A stretch of 64,000 nt of DNA from positions 1 through 64,000 of the forward strand of contig SVMR01000008.1 in assembly GCA_015067315.1 (NCBI GenBank), given 5' to 3'. Made by a program: the position numbers and the translations under genes. The notes under the pieces are model-generated. The model did not search any database and was not told where the DNA came from. It saw nothing but the letters and a program-made list of their open reading frames with translations. Positions 31,315-40,932 of the stretch are shown in pieces; the stretch's first letter is position 1; the number at the start of each line of letters is the position of its first letter. The DNA comes from Oscillospiraceae bacterium (GTDB lineage Bacteria > Bacillota > Clostridia > Oscillospirales > Ruminococcaceae).

Positions 31315-32424
31315 TTACAGAAAAAAGAATTTTGCCGCGGCGGTCATAACGACAGCAAAAATAACGTTGATTACGGTGAAAAGAACAAGATATTTTTTCG
31401 TCTGGTCAGGATAAAGAATGCGGAATTCGCTGAAAGTGATAAGGCTTGCAAGGGAAGCGATAAGCGTTCCGGTGCCGCCGATGTTTACGCCGAGGAGAAG
31501 CGAATGGTAATCCCCGGTGAAGCGGGAAAGAAGAATCGCCGAAGGCACGTTGCTTATAAACTGGCAGGAAAGAACGGAAACAAGAAGAGTATCTTTTAAA
31601 AGAAGCGCGGAGAAGAATTCGTTTACCGCGTCGATTCTTGCAAGGTTTCCGGAAAAAATAAAGAAGAAGAAAAAAGTTCCGAGAAGACCGTAGTCAACTT
31701 CAAAAAGCGCATCCCTATCTACAAAATAAAGAATTGCGGGAATAACCGCAAGCCCGAGCCAGAAAGGAATCACCCTGAAGACTATGAGAAGCGAAAATGC
31801 AAAAAGAGCCATATAAAGAAGGGTTCTTTTAACGTGGAATTTTTCCGGGAATTCCTCATGGAAACTCAGTTTTTCGGGTTTTATAAAAAGGCAGGCGACC
31901 GCAAGCATTGAAATTGCAAGAAGGAAGGGCGGAAGCATTATTGAGGTGAATTCCGCAGTCGGGATTTCAAAATAGGAATAAAGATAAAGGTTCTGCGGAT
32001 TTCCGAAAGGAGTGAGCATTCCGCCGAGGTTTGCGGAAATATTCTGCAAAATGAAGAGATATGCCATATATCTGTCGTTCTTCGTTACGGAAAGCGCAAA
32101 ATATCCGAGAGGAAGAAAGGTTATAAGAGCCATATCGTTTGCAATTATCATTGAGCCGATGAAGGTTATTACGACAAGAAGAAGAAAAAGCCTCCGGAGA
32201 TTTCCGGAAAGAAGAACAAGCTTTCTTGCAAGAATGGTGAAGAATTTTACGTTTCCAAGGGCGGAAACAACGGCAAGAGTGAGAAAAAGGCAGGCGAGGG
32301 TCCGGAAATCGAAATATGAAATATATTCCGCATCCGGCGGCACGAAAAACATTGTCACCGCCGCCGCAAAAGCCGCAACGCAGAAAACGGTATTCTTTTT
32401 TATAAAATGAATGATTTTTGTCAT
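31315..32424 (-). CDS. ArsB/SLC13-type anion permease
   Basis: The 369-residue protein has about ten membrane helices. NISANLGGMLTPFGNPQNLYLY and SNVPSAILLSRF are the paired, reentrant-loop signatures of the ion transporter superfamily that holds citrate, sulfate and arsenite carriers. ATG at 32424 has GGGGAATT upstream; the longer frame into the neighbouring gene has none. Substrate cannot be told. Confidence 0.8.
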   Translation of the reverse strand: MTKIIHFIKKNTVFCVAAFAAAVTMFFVPPDAEYISYFDFRTLACLFLTLAVVSALGNVKFFTILARKLVLLSGNLRRLFLLLVVITFIGSMIIANDMALITFLPLGYFALSVTKNDRYMAYLFILQNISANLGGMLTPFGNPQNLYLYSYFEIPTAEFTSIMLPPFLLAISMLAVACLFIKPEKLSFHEEFPEKFHVKRTLLYMALFAFSLLIVFRVIPFWLGLAVIPAILYFVDRDALFEVDYGLLGTFFFFFIFSGNLARIDAVNEFFSALLLKDTLLVSVLSCQFISNVPSAILLSRFTGDYHSLLLGVNIGGTGTLIASLASLITFSEFRILYPDQTKKYLVLFTVINVIFAVVMTAAAKFFFL

Positions 32425-32491
32425 ATAATTCCCCTTTTTTAAAATAAAAATAACTTTTTTATGATACAACTTTTTTCGGGGAATTGCAATA

Positions 32492-32522
32492 AAAAATGCC
32501 CTGCGAAGCAGGGCGTTTTTTT
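32492..32522. terminator. Terminator of the TAXI lipoprotein gene
   Basis: ATGCCCTGC and GCAGGGCG form a hairpin with A and T runs; it lies just after the stop of the gene at 32525 on the minus strand. Confidence 0.85.
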
Positions 32523-32524
32523 GT

Positions 32525-33535
32525 TTATTCCGCTTCGGAAGAAGCTTCTTCGTTTTCGGTTTTACCGTCTTTCTTCGTTTCCTCGGCGGGACTTTCAAAA
32601 TACTGTTTTGCGCCGGAATGGATGGAACCCACAAGGGTTTCCGCGGCGGTTACGGCGTTTATATCTTCGCCTTTGGCGTGACCGGCGGCAACTTCATCGG
32701 TGTTGTCAAAAAGCGCCTTTGTAATCGAAAAAACGTTTGCGGAAGGCATATTGTTCCGGCAAATCAAAAGAACGTCGATGCAGACGGTGGAAACGGAATT
32801 TTCGGTTCCGTAAACTTCGTTAAGGATCATTCCGTCCCGGAAAAACGGACAGCTTCGTTTAAAAGCGGCGGATTGGGTAAGGGAAATGGGAAGAAAACGG
32901 ATTTCGTGGGTCTGGGAATATTCAAGGATATTCGCGCTTGGAAGGGAAGAAACGGCAAAAGCCGCCTGGATGCTTCCGGAATTGAGTTCGTCCATGGCTT
33001 CGGAAAAAGTCTGGTATTTTACCGTGATCATGTCGTAAGTAACGCCGTAGGCTTCAAGAATCTGTCTTGCGGCGGCTTCGGTTGCTGTTCCGTATTTTCC
33101 GACTGCAACGGTTTTTCCCGCGAGATCCGGAATGGTTGTGATTCCGCTTGAAGCGTTTACAACAAACTGTGCGTATTCGGAATAAAGATTCGCAACAACG
33201 GAAAGACCTTTCTGGGGATTTTCCTCATACATTTCCTTTCCTTCAAGGGCGTAATAAAGGATATCGTTCTGAACAAAGGCAAGGTCCGCGTTTTCTTTAA
33301 GAAGCATTTCAATGTTCTGGACGGAACCGGAAGTTGTGGCGATATTTGTTGAACTTTGGGTATATTTATCCCATACGGAAGCAATGCAGGTTCCGAAGGA
33401 ATAATAGGTTCCGCCGGCTTTTCCGGTTGCAAGCATATAGCTTCCGCCGGTTACGGTTTCGGTTTTTCCGCCGGAACAGGAACAAAGCAAAAGCAGAAAC
33501 GCAAGAATTAATGCGATTGTTTTTATGGATTTCAT
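32525..33535 (-). CDS. TAXI-family solute-binding lipoprotein
   Basis: The 336-residue protein has a lipoprotein signal (LILAFLLLLCSCSGG, Cys near residue 18-20) and the TAXI pattern LATGKAGGTYYSFG, SVQNIEMLLKENADLAFVQND and LAGKTVAVGKYGTATE. TAXI proteins deliver solutes such as carboxylates to TRAP transporters. No TRAP membrane subunit is in the window. It overlaps the patatin gene by four bases, so they form an operon. The acidic C-terminal tail (ENEEASSEAE) is not part of the fold. Confidence 0.88.
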   Translation of the reverse strand: MKSIKTIALILAFLLLLCSCSGGKTETVTGGSYMLATGKAGGTYYSFGTCIASVWDKYTQSSTNIATTSGSVQNIEMLLKENADLAFVQNDILYYALEGKEMYEENPQKGLSVVANLYSEYAQFVVNASSGITTIPDLAGKTVAVGKYGTATEAAARQILEAYGVTYDMITVKYQTFSEAMDELNSGSIQAAFAVSSLPSANILEYSQTHEIRFLPISLTQSAAFKRSCPFFRDGMILNEVYGTENSVSTVCIDVLLICRNNMPSANVFSITKALFDNTDEVAAGHAKGEDINAVTAAETLVGSIHSGAKQYFESPAEETKKDGKTENEEASSEAE

Positions 33536-34854
33536 TTTGATTCTCCTTTGTTTTTAAGGAAAGTGATATAAAGCGAAGCAAAAAATTCCTTCGGAATAAA
33601 GCGGCAAAGGGTTCGAAGGTCGCGGCTTTGGTTTTCGCCGTTCAAAAGTTCGCCCCAAAGTTCCGTAAGATATGCGATTATGTCCCGGGAATCAATGGGG
33701 GAAATCTGACCGAGCTTATAGTTGAGCGGTTTTGCGGATTTGAAAACTTTCGCCATGGTGTTTTCCTCTTTTTCCGCAAAAGGACGGAATTTTTCAAGAA
33801 TCGCTTTCCCGATTGTTTCTTCGGTATAAATTTCGGTGGGGTCAACGAAGAAAAGTTCCGCGGCGGTTTCCGCGCAGACAACCGCAAGATTCCGATTCAT
33901 AAGACCGAGCCGCTGCTTTCTTTTTTCCGCAAGACCTTTTACCGCAAGGGATTTGTGATATTGGTCCTTTTCGCTTAGGGCAAGGGCGCCACATTTAAGA
34001 AGCATTTCGACGCAGAAATTTTCGAATTCCGCCTGCATTTTTGCGCTTTCGCCTTTTTTAAAAGTATAGCAGGTTCCGTCAAGCTTTCCGAAACTGCGCA
34101 TGGTGTCGTTATATCCGAGAGCAATATTGCGCTTTGCGATTTCCGGAACAAAATCCATCATCGGTCCGAGATCGAACCATGGACGGATCACGCGGACAGG
34201 ATAATCGGTTTCGTATTTTGCTTCAATTCCGCTTGCGCAAAGGTTGACCCCGATTATATCTTCCGCGCCCATATCAAGGGCAAGGTTTACAGGGAAGTTG
34301 TCGCTGTAACCGCCGTCAACGTATTTTTTTCCGCCAATGATTCTGGGTTCCATTGAGGGATAAACCGTTGAGGAAGCGAGAAGATATTCGCCGAGCATTC
34401 CGTAAGGAATTTCGGAAAGGGTGACCGGATGCGTTTTCATGTTCGGATATTCGGAACACATGATTCCGAATTCAATTCCGCTTTCCCGAAGAAGTTTTTC
34501 GTCAAGATATTTTGCAATAAGTCCGCCAAGGGGAAAGGGATCCATTTTTACGGTAACGGCGCTTTCGCCGAGATCGCCGAGAAAACTTTTAAGCGCGCCG
34601 GCGATTCCTTCGGTGTCGATAACTTCGGAAAGGCGGCTTGGGGAAGTTTCGATTATGTCCGGGGTTTTTATTGTGTTCCACATTTCAAAACCGCCTTCAA
34701 AAAGTCCGCTTGCCATCAGCGCGCCGTTCAGCGAACCTACCGAAGAACCGGTTACAATCTGAAAATCAATTCCGAGTTCGCGGATTGCTTTCCAGAAACC
34801 GAACTGATAGGAACCTTTTGCGCCGCCTCCGGCAAGAACAATTGCCCTTTTCAT
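33532..34854 (-). CDS. Patatin-like phospholipase
   Basis: The 440-residue protein has the oxyanion motif GGGAKGSY at the N-terminus, the nucleophile elbow GSSVG (about residues 39-43) and the catalytic Asp in DGGYSDN. These define the Ser-Asp patatin lipase centre. The C-terminal 150 residues are unassigned. ATG at 34854 has AAAGGAGG upstream. It is co-transcribed with the TAXI lipoprotein, an unusual pairing; lipid or peptide signalling roles are open. Stop TGA. Confidence 0.87.
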   Translation of the reverse strand: MKRAIVLAGGGAKGSYQFGFWKAIRELGIDFQIVTGSSVGSLNGALMASGLFEGGFEMWNTIKTPDIIETSPSRLSEVIDTEGIAGALKSFLGDLGESAVTVKMDPFPLGGLIAKYLDEKLLRESGIEFGIMCSEYPNMKTHPVTLSEIPYGMLGEYLLASSTVYPSMEPRIIGGKKYVDGGYSDNFPVNLALDMGAEDIIGVNLCASGIEAKYETDYPVRVIRPWFDLGPMMDFVPEIAKRNIALGYNDTMRSFGKLDGTCYTFKKGESAKMQAEFENFCVEMLLKCGALALSEKDQYHKSLAVKGLAEKRKQRLGLMNRNLAVVCAETAAELFFVDPTEIYTEETIGKAILEKFRPFAEKEENTMAKVFKSAKPLNYKLGQISPIDSRDIIAYLTELWGELLNGENQSRDLRTLCRFIPKEFFASLYITFLKNKGESK

Positions 34855-35143
34855 ATAATACCTCCTTTGTTCGACCTTATCTGATTTTATTCTATTATAA
34901 AATTATGAATATTTCAATTATTATACGAAAGTTTTAATAAATCTATTCATAATTATTTTAAAGTATTATAATTATAAATATATAAAACGACAAAATAATG
35001 CTTTTTCGGACAACAAAACGTATAATATCGGAAAGATATTACAAAAAGTATCAAAATTTGGCTTTACATTGCTTTTTCGGGGTGCTAAACTTAAAAACAG
35101 AGCAGTACAGGAAAAAATCAATAAAAAAAGGCGGTGTCCGCGG

Positions 35144-35653
35144 ATGGTGCTTCTTATTTTCGGAGCTTCCCATACGGGGAAAACTTTGCTTGCGCAAAAA
35201 ATCCTTGAAAAATATAAGTTCCCCTATCTTTCAATCGACCATCTTAAAATGGGACTTATCCGAAGCAAAAACACGGATTTAACTCCCGAAGATGACGAAA
35301 AGCTTACGGAATATCTTTGGCCGATAGTCCGGGAAATTATCAAAACCGTCATTGAAAATAATCAGAATCTTACGGTTGAGGGATGCTATATTCCTTTCGA
35401 TTGGAGAAATGATTTTGATGCAAAATATCTTGAAAACATAAAAAGCCGCTGTATTGTAATGACGGAAAATTATATCCGGAACAATTTTGGCAGCATAACC
35501 GAAAACGCGAACGCCGTTGAAAAGAGGCTTTTTGATTCCGCAGATATGGAAGAACTTATTGCGGAAAACAGGCGGAACCTTTCGCTTTGCGAAGAAAACG
35601 GCGAAAACGTTATTTTAATTAATAATGAATATAAGGCAGATATAATATTATGA
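35144..35653 (+). CDS. Small P-loop kinase-like protein
   Basis: The 169-residue protein has Walker A GASHTGKT at the N-terminus and a zeta-toxin/adenylate-kinase-like layout (LSIDHLKMGLIR, VEGCYIPFDWR). It probably phosphorylates a small molecule; substrate unknown. The start at 35144 is used because GGCGGTG lies upstream and the P-loop follows at once. It overlaps the next gene by four bases. Confidence 0.65.
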   Translation: MVLLIFGASHTGKTLLAQKILEKYKFPYLSIDHLKMGLIRSKNTDLTPEDDEKLTEYLWPIVREIIKTVIENNQNLTVEGCYIPFDWRNDFDAKYLENIKSRCIVMTENYIRNNFGSITENANAVEKRLFDSADMEELIAENRRNLSLCEENGENVILINNEYKADIIL

Positions 35654-36246
35654 AAATTGAATATAAAGATATAATCCTTCGGGATATGACCGAAGCGGAT
35701 ATTGAAGATGATATCCGTTGGTACACACTTGAAACCGATTGGGCAAACTGGGACGCGCCCTGGGAACCTTTGCCGGATATTTCCGATACGGATTCTTACC
35801 GCAAAAAGGAGCTTTTGAAACTTGCCGAACCGAAGGATAAAATCCGCTGGGGTTTTGAAATTGAAACCGCAGAGGGAATCCATATAGGAGCGGTAAATTC
35901 CTATATGATTAACGAAAATTTTGAATGGACCCCGGTGAGAGATATAAAACCCGGAGATAAAGCTTTCCGCGCCGTTGGAATTTCAATTTGTGAATCTTCG
36001 TTTTGCGGAAAAGGATTGGGAACAAAAGCCCTTGCCGCTTTCATCAATTATTATTTTGAAAACGGCGTGGAGGAAATCTATTGCCAGACCTGGAGCGGAA
36101 ATATCCGGATGATAAAATGCGCCGAAAAGCTTGGTTTTGAAGAATGCCGGCGGAAAAGCGGTTTGAGGGAAGTCCGGGGAGAAAAATTCGACGGACTGAC
36201 CTTCCGGCTCGATAAAGAAAAATTTTATAATTATTTTAACGGATAA
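35650..36246 (+). CDS. GNAT-family acetyltransferase (RimJ/RimL-like)
   Basis: The 198-residue protein has the GNAT core, with acetyl-CoA binding GKGLGTKALAAFINYYFEN and a following TWSGNIRMIKCAEKLGFEE typical of RimJ/RimL-like enzymes. It is translationally coupled to the P-loop kinase-like gene, which may share its substrate class. A terminator follows at 36251-36280. Confidence 0.83.
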   Translation: MKIEYKDIILRDMTEADIEDDIRWYTLETDWANWDAPWEPLPDISDTDSYRKKELLKLAEPKDKIRWGFEIETAEGIHIGAVNSYMINENFEWTPVRDIKPGDKAFRAVGISICESSFCGKGLGTKALAAFINYYFENGVEEIYCQTWSGNIRMIKCAEKLGFEECRRKSGLREVRGEKFDGLTFRLDKEKFYNYFNG

Positions 36247-36250
36247 AAAG

Positions 36251-36280
36251 AAAAGCCTGCTTCGCAGGCTTCTTTTTTTA
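36251..36280 (+). terminator. Terminator after the GNAT gene
   Basis: AAAAGCCTGC pairs with GCAGGCTTCTTT, followed by T-run. Confidence 0.88.
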
Positions 36281-36375
36281 TGTTTTAGAAAAATTTTATG
36301 CCTTGTATTTATATTTAAAAAATGTTAAAATTAATATGTATTTTTATAACCGCTTGAAACAGGAGGTTTTGCCCA

Positions 36376-39306
36376 ATGAGCGATAATTTAAGACCGCTTT
36401 CTTTCGAAAAACTGATGGGACTTCTTATTGAGGAGCATAATGCCTTCGGCACGATTTTCGGAGTTAAGGATTTTTATAAAGCAGGAAGAGCAAGACTTCC
36501 GATTTTCGGAATGAGGATCGAAAATCCGGTGGGTCCCGCCGCGGGTCCCGTTACCCAGACCGCCCAGGGAATAATCGCCGCATATCTTTCCGGAGCAAGA
36601 TTCTTTGAACTGAAAACCGTTTATCCGGAAAACGAAAAAACGGAAAAACCTTCCGCTTCAATAGGCGACAGAACTTTTTCTTCCAAAAATCCTTCCGAAC
36701 TTTCCGTTGCGGAAGCCTTCGGCGAATATGTAAAAGCATGGTACGCAATAAAGCTCATCAGCACAGCCTTTGAGCTCGGCGTTCCGGAAGGTTTTGTTTT
36801 CAATATGTCCGTCGGCGGAACTCTTGAGGATCTCAAATCCGAAAAGATGAACAGCTTCATCGAAGGACTTAAATCCGCCGAATATACCCCTGTCTGGCGC
36901 GAATGCGAAAACTGGGCAAGGGCGCATATGGATGAGCTTGACGGAATCGACAATACATATATTTCCGATATCAGCCCGAGAGTTTGCTCCTCCGCGGTTT
37001 TTGTTCCGAAGGAAGGTCTTTCCGCTTCCGAAATTGAAGAAGCGGCAGAATATCTTATTGAAGAAAAAAGACTCCATACCTTCGTAAGAATAAGTCCGGA
37101 TCTTTTGGGATACTATACCGTTCGGGGAATCCTCGATATCAACGGATATGACGATATTGAAATAAGCAAGGAAAGAATGGAAAGCGGCGCGCTTTATGAC
37201 GACCTTAAACCCGCGTTTCTCCGCCTTCAGAACAAAGCGGATATGAAGCGCCTTGAATTCGGCGTAAAAGTCTGCGACGGTCTTATTGTTGAAAAAGCGA
37301 AGAAGACCCCCGTTAAGGACGGAAGACTTACCGGCAGAGCCCTTTTCCCCATTGCGTTTTCCCTTGCGGAAAAAATAGCGAACGATTTCGGCGGCGGACT
37401 TCGAATCTGCTTTGCCGGCGGCGCGGATTATTTCACCGCTTCAAAACTCTTTAATGCGGGAATCTGGCCGGTTACCGTTGTTTCCGATATGATAAGACCC
37501 GGCGGTTTGAGAAGATTCAGACAGCTTGCGGACGACGTTTCAAAATGCGATTACGCCCAGTTCTCCGGAATCCTGACTTCCGATCTTCCGGACATCGAAA
37601 AGGAAGTTTATTCCGGCGGAAGATATAAAAATATCCCCGGCGCAGAACCCAGAAAGGCCGAAGGACCAATTCCTCATATAAACTGCACAAAGGCTCAATG
37701 CCGCGCGGCTTGCCCTCTCGGAGCGGATATTCCGCTTGTTATGCGCCTTATTAAAAACGGCAGAAGTCTTGATGCTCTCCGGGTTATCTTCGAGCGCAAC
37801 CCGATGCCCTTCACCGTTGAAACCCTTTGCAGCCACCCCTGCATGGACGGCTGTTCAAGAAGATTCTACGAATGTCCTTTGAACATCAAAGGCGAAAACT
37901 ATCATGCGGCAAAAAATGCCTGCTTCGATCTTCTTGACGAAACCCAGCTTAAATCCGGAGCGGGCGCAAAGGTTGCGGTTGTCGGCTGCGGTCCTGCGGG
38001 ACTTTCAACCGCCTGCTTCCTTGCAAGACAGGGCGCAAAGGTCACAATTTTCGATAAGGAATACCGTCCCGGCGGCGCTGTTACAAAATATATCCCGAAA
38101 TTCAGAATCGAAGATTCCGATATCGAATGGGACGCAACCCTTATCCAGGCTCTCGGAATCGAAATGGAACTTGGGGTTGAGATAAAATCCCTCAAGGAAC
38201 TCCGGGAACAGGGATTTGAAAAAATCGTCCTTGCAATCGGAGCGGGAAAACAGAAACATCTCAAATTCGCCTTCGGCAAAAACATCTCCGCTCTTGAATT
38301 CCTTGCGGATTACAAACGCAAACCGGAGGAACTTGAGGAAACGATCATGGGCAACGTAGTCGTAATCGGCGGAGGACATTCCGCGGTTGCGGCGGCAAGA
38401 TGCGCGAAAAAACTTCCTTCCGTCGATAGGGTAACCCTTGTTTTCAATAAACCCGAAAACGAAATGGAAGCTTCTATGGACGAAATTCTCGCCATGAAGA
38501 AAGAGGGAATTTTCGTCGCGCCGAACCTTATTCCAAGCGGCGTCCGCGGCGGACAGCTTCTCTGCCATGTTTCCGAACTTGGCGAGCCGGACGAAAAAAC
38601 CGGCATAAGACCCGTTGTCGATACCGGCGCGAAGGATAAAGTTCCGGCGGATATTGCAATAAACGCCACCGGCGAAGAAGTTGACGATACTCTTTATGAC
38701 GAAATCGACAGCGCGACATATCTTGTCGGCAACGCAAACTTCGGAAAAACCGCCGATATCGCAAAAGTTATTGCGGATTCCCAGAAACTTTGCAAAAAAA
38801 TCGCCCACAGCCATTACGATAAATATGTTCCGGACAACGAAAACGAGGACAGATCCTTCCTTGAAAAACGCGGAAAACTCTGCGCGGACTGCAAAAAATG
38901 CGCCGAGGGCGAACGCTGCCTTGAATGCGACAGCGTCTGTGAATTCTGCGCGGAAGTTTGCCCGAACAGAGCAAACTGGTCCATAAAACTGTCCGACGGC
39001 AGCCGCCAGATCCTCCACGTCAACGATTTTTGCGACGAATGCGGAATCTGCGCGGATTGCTGCCCCTATGACGGAAAACCCTATAAAGAAAAATTCACTC
39101 TTTTCCTCGACGAGGAGGATTTTAAAAAGAGCGAAAACGACGGATTCTACGTAACCGGCGAAGCAAACAACTGCCGTTTCAGATACGAGAGAAAAGTCTT
39201 CAAATATGACCCGATAAACGGTCCTTTGGGCACGATTCCGGACGAAATAAGGGAGATGTGCGGCATTGTAATGAAGCGTTTTCCAAGACTTCTTAAAGTC
39301 TGGTAA
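36376..39306 (+). CDS. YgfK-like iron-sulfur flavoprotein
   Basis: The 976-residue protein has an N-terminal TIM-barrel part like dihydroorotate dehydrogenase (NPVGPAAGP). A cysteine-rich ferredoxin-like segment follows (CTKAQCRAACPLGAD), then a glutamate-synthase-like FAD/NADPH unit (VVGCGPAGLS, VVIGGGHSAVAAARC). The C-terminal cysteine clusters include CDECGICADCCPYDG. This is the YgfK layout, called putative selenate reductase and linked in gut bacteria to purine and uric acid degradation with molybdenum hydroxylases. None of its usual partners is nearby. AGGAGG precedes the start. Confidence 0.87.
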   Translation: MSDNLRPLSFEKLMGLLIEEHNAFGTIFGVKDFYKAGRARLPIFGMRIENPVGPAAGPVTQTAQGIIAAYLSGARFFELKTVYPENEKTEKPSASIGDRTFSSKNPSELSVAEAFGEYVKAWYAIKLISTAFELGVPEGFVFNMSVGGTLEDLKSEKMNSFIEGLKSAEYTPVWRECENWARAHMDELDGIDNTYISDISPRVCSSAVFVPKEGLSASEIEEAAEYLIEEKRLHTFVRISPDLLGYYTVRGILDINGYDDIEISKERMESGALYDDLKPAFLRLQNKADMKRLEFGVKVCDGLIVEKAKKTPVKDGRLTGRALFPIAFSLAEKIANDFGGGLRICFAGGADYFTASKLFNAGIWPVTVVSDMIRPGGLRRFRQLADDVSKCDYAQFSGILTSDLPDIEKEVYSGGRYKNIPGAEPRKAEGPIPHINCTKAQCRAACPLGADIPLVMRLIKNGRSLDALRVIFERNPMPFTVETLCSHPCMDGCSRRFYECPLNIKGENYHAAKNACFDLLDETQLKSGAGAKVAVVGCGPAGLSTACFLARQGAKVTIFDKEYRPGGAVTKYIPKFRIEDSDIEWDATLIQALGIEMELGVEIKSLKELREQGFEKIVLAIGAGKQKHLKFAFGKNISALEFLADYKRKPEELEETIMGNVVVIGGGHSAVAAARCAKKLPSVDRVTLVFNKPENEMEASMDEILAMKKEGIFVAPNLIPSGVRGGQLLCHVSELGEPDEKTGIRPVVDTGAKDKVPADIAINATGEEVDDTLYDEIDSATYLVGNANFGKTADIAKVIADSQKLCKKIAHSHYDKYVPDNENEDRSFLEKRGKLCADCKKCAEGERCLECDSVCEFCAEVCPNRANWSIKLSDGSRQILHVNDFCDECGICADCCPYDGKPYKEKFTLFLDEEDFKKSENDGFYVTGEANNCRFRYERKVFKYDPINGPLGTIPDEIREMCGIVMKRFPRLLKVW

Positions 39307-39551
39307 ACCGCATAAATAAGCCAAAAAACGGACTTTTTAAAACCGAAAAAACCTTGAAAATCCAATAAAAATCCGTAAAAAACGGGCAGGGTAGGGCAAA
39401 CCCCTATTCTGCCCGTTTTTTTGGTATATTCGTGTATCACACAGTATTTTATTTTTAAAATCATTTAAGCAAACAACAAAGTAAAATAAAAATAATTAAA
39501 TATAACGATAAAGCTGTATAAAATTATTTGAAAATTATTTTTAATATGTAC
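39307..39551. other. Terminator and AT-rich spacer
   Basis: AACGGGCAG/CTGCCCGTT with inner pairs at 39377-39422 is the ygfK terminator. The following 130 bases are AT-rich and show no gene. Confidence 0.75.
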
Positions 39552-39581
39552 TTGACAACAGTATACGTTATACTGTATAAT
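39552..39581 (+). promoter_or_regulatory. PadR gene promoter with palindromic operator
   Basis: TTGACA (39552-39557), 18-bp spacer, TATAAT (39576-39581). The spacer is filled by CAGTATACGTTATACTG (39559-39575), a perfect 7-3-7 palindrome. Binding there would block RNA polymerase, so this is very likely the PadR operator. Confidence 0.82.
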
Positions 39582-39768
39582 TTGAATCGGATAAATATAT
39601 TTTTAAGCTGCCGGAAAATTTTTGTTTTTTTGTTTTTGAAAAATAAAAAATTCCGGCGGAAATCCGATTTTTTTGGCAGAAAAACGCGTCTTAAAAAGAT
39701 TGTTCCGAATCAAAAAAAAGCGCATGAATAAGCCAAAAAACTCGCATTTAAAAAGGAGGTGGGGAAAT

Positions 39769-40104
39769 TTGAGCGATGACGAAATTATTTCCGGTTTCGT
39801 TTCGGAACTTCGCCGCGGAACTGTCGTTCTGGGCGTTTTGAATCAACTTTCCTCCCCGAAATACGGCTATTCTCTCGGCCAGGAACTGACCGAAAAAGGA
39901 GTGCCTGTTGACGGAAACACTCTCTATCCGCTTCTCCGAAGACTTGAGGGACAGGGATTGCTGAAAAGCGAATGGGATATGTCCGAAGGAAAACCCCGAA
40001 AATATTATGTCCGCACAGCAAAAGGCACAAAAATCAACGAACAGCTGCGGGATTACTGGATTGAAACGGTTGTGAATATTTCCACTTTGATGAAGGAAGA
40101 ATAA
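39769..40104 (+). CDS. PadR-family transcriptional regulator
   Basis: The 111-residue protein has the PadR winged helix: GTVVLGVLNQLSSPKYGYSLGQEL, NTLYPLLRRLEGQGLLKSEW and GKPRKYYVRTAKG. The start is TTG at 39769 with AAAGGAGGTGGGG upstream; the longer frame has no site. The leader is about 180 bases from the promoter at 39552. It stands upstream of an RlmB-like gene with three bases between. PadR proteins usually sense a phenolic or drug-like ligand; the target beyond its own gene is unknown. Confidence 0.88.
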   Translation: MSDDEIISGFVSELRRGTVVLGVLNQLSSPKYGYSLGQELTEKGVPVDGNTLYPLLRRLEGQGLLKSEWDMSEGKPRKYYVRTAKGTKINEQLRDYWIETVVNISTLMKEE

Positions 40105-40107
40105 ATT

Positions 40108-40890
40108 ATGGAAAAGTTTAGAGAAAAAGACGAAATCCGCGAAAACGAAGCGGATAAAGATAAAATCTGCGGAAGAAACGCCGTAATCGAAGCAATCAAA
40201 TCCGGAAGAGAAATCGATAAGATTATGGTCGCAAAAGGCGCCACCAATCTCGGAAAGCTTTACGCAATGGCAAAGGATGCGGGAATTCCTGTGAAGGAAG
40301 TTGCTCCGGTAAAAATCGACGAACTTGCCGCCGGTGCAAATGCCCAGGGCGTTCTTGCAATGGCCGCCGCCCATAAATACGCAACCGTTGATGAAATTTT
40401 TGCTCTTGCGGAAGAAAGAGGCGAACCGCCTTTTATCATTATTGCAGACGGACTTGAGGACGGACATAACCTCGGCGCAGTTATCAGAACAGCGGAATGC
40501 TGCGGCGCACACGGAGTTATAATTCCGAAGCGCAGAAGCGTCGGACTTAACTACGTTGTTGCAAAAACCTCCGTCGGCGCGGTTGAATATGTTCCGGTCG
40601 CAAGGGTCACCAACATCGCAAGAACGATCGATGAACTCAAAGAACGCGGAGTATGGATCTTCGGCGCGGATATGGACGGCGAAGCTCTTTGGTCCGCGGA
40701 TCTTTCCGGCGCAATCGGGCTTGTTGTGGGCGCGGAAGGCGAAGGCGTAAGCCGCCTTGTTAAAGAAAAATGCGATTTTGTCGTTTCGCTTCCGATGCGC
40801 GGCAAAATCGAATCCCTCAACGCTTCCGTTGCCGCTTCCGTAATGATGTACGAAGTTGCAAGACAGCGTCTTGGAATAAAAGCAAGATAA
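40108..40890 (+). CDS. RlmB-like 23S rRNA 2'-O-methyltransferase
   Basis: The 260-residue SpoU/TrmH-family protein has an N-terminal substrate-binding domain (CGRNAVIEAIKSGREIDKIM) and the SPOUT domain with the three motifs DGLEDGHNLGAVIRTAE, LVVGAEGEGVS and SLPMRGKIESLNASVA. RlmB methylates G2251 of 23S rRNA. It follows the PadR gene by three bases and may share its promoter, which is unusual for a housekeeping enzyme. Confidence 0.88.
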   Translation: MEKFREKDEIRENEADKDKICGRNAVIEAIKSGREIDKIMVAKGATNLGKLYAMAKDAGIPVKEVAPVKIDELAAGANAQGVLAMAAAHKYATVDEIFALAEERGEPPFIIIADGLEDGHNLGAVIRTAECCGAHGVIIPKRRSVGLNYVVAKTSVGAVEYVPVARVTNIARTIDELKERGVWIFGADMDGEALWSADLSGAIGLVVGAEGEGVSRLVKEKCDFVVSLPMRGKIESLNASVAASVMMYEVARQRLGIKAR

Positions 40891-40932
40891 ATCTTTTTAC
40901 ATAATATAAAAAACAGGGGAAGGGGAACGAAA

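Noticed and set aside
38005..39324. A 439-codon open frame opposite ygfK
   Set aside because: Shadow of the ygfK coding pattern; no ribosome site and no recognisable domain.
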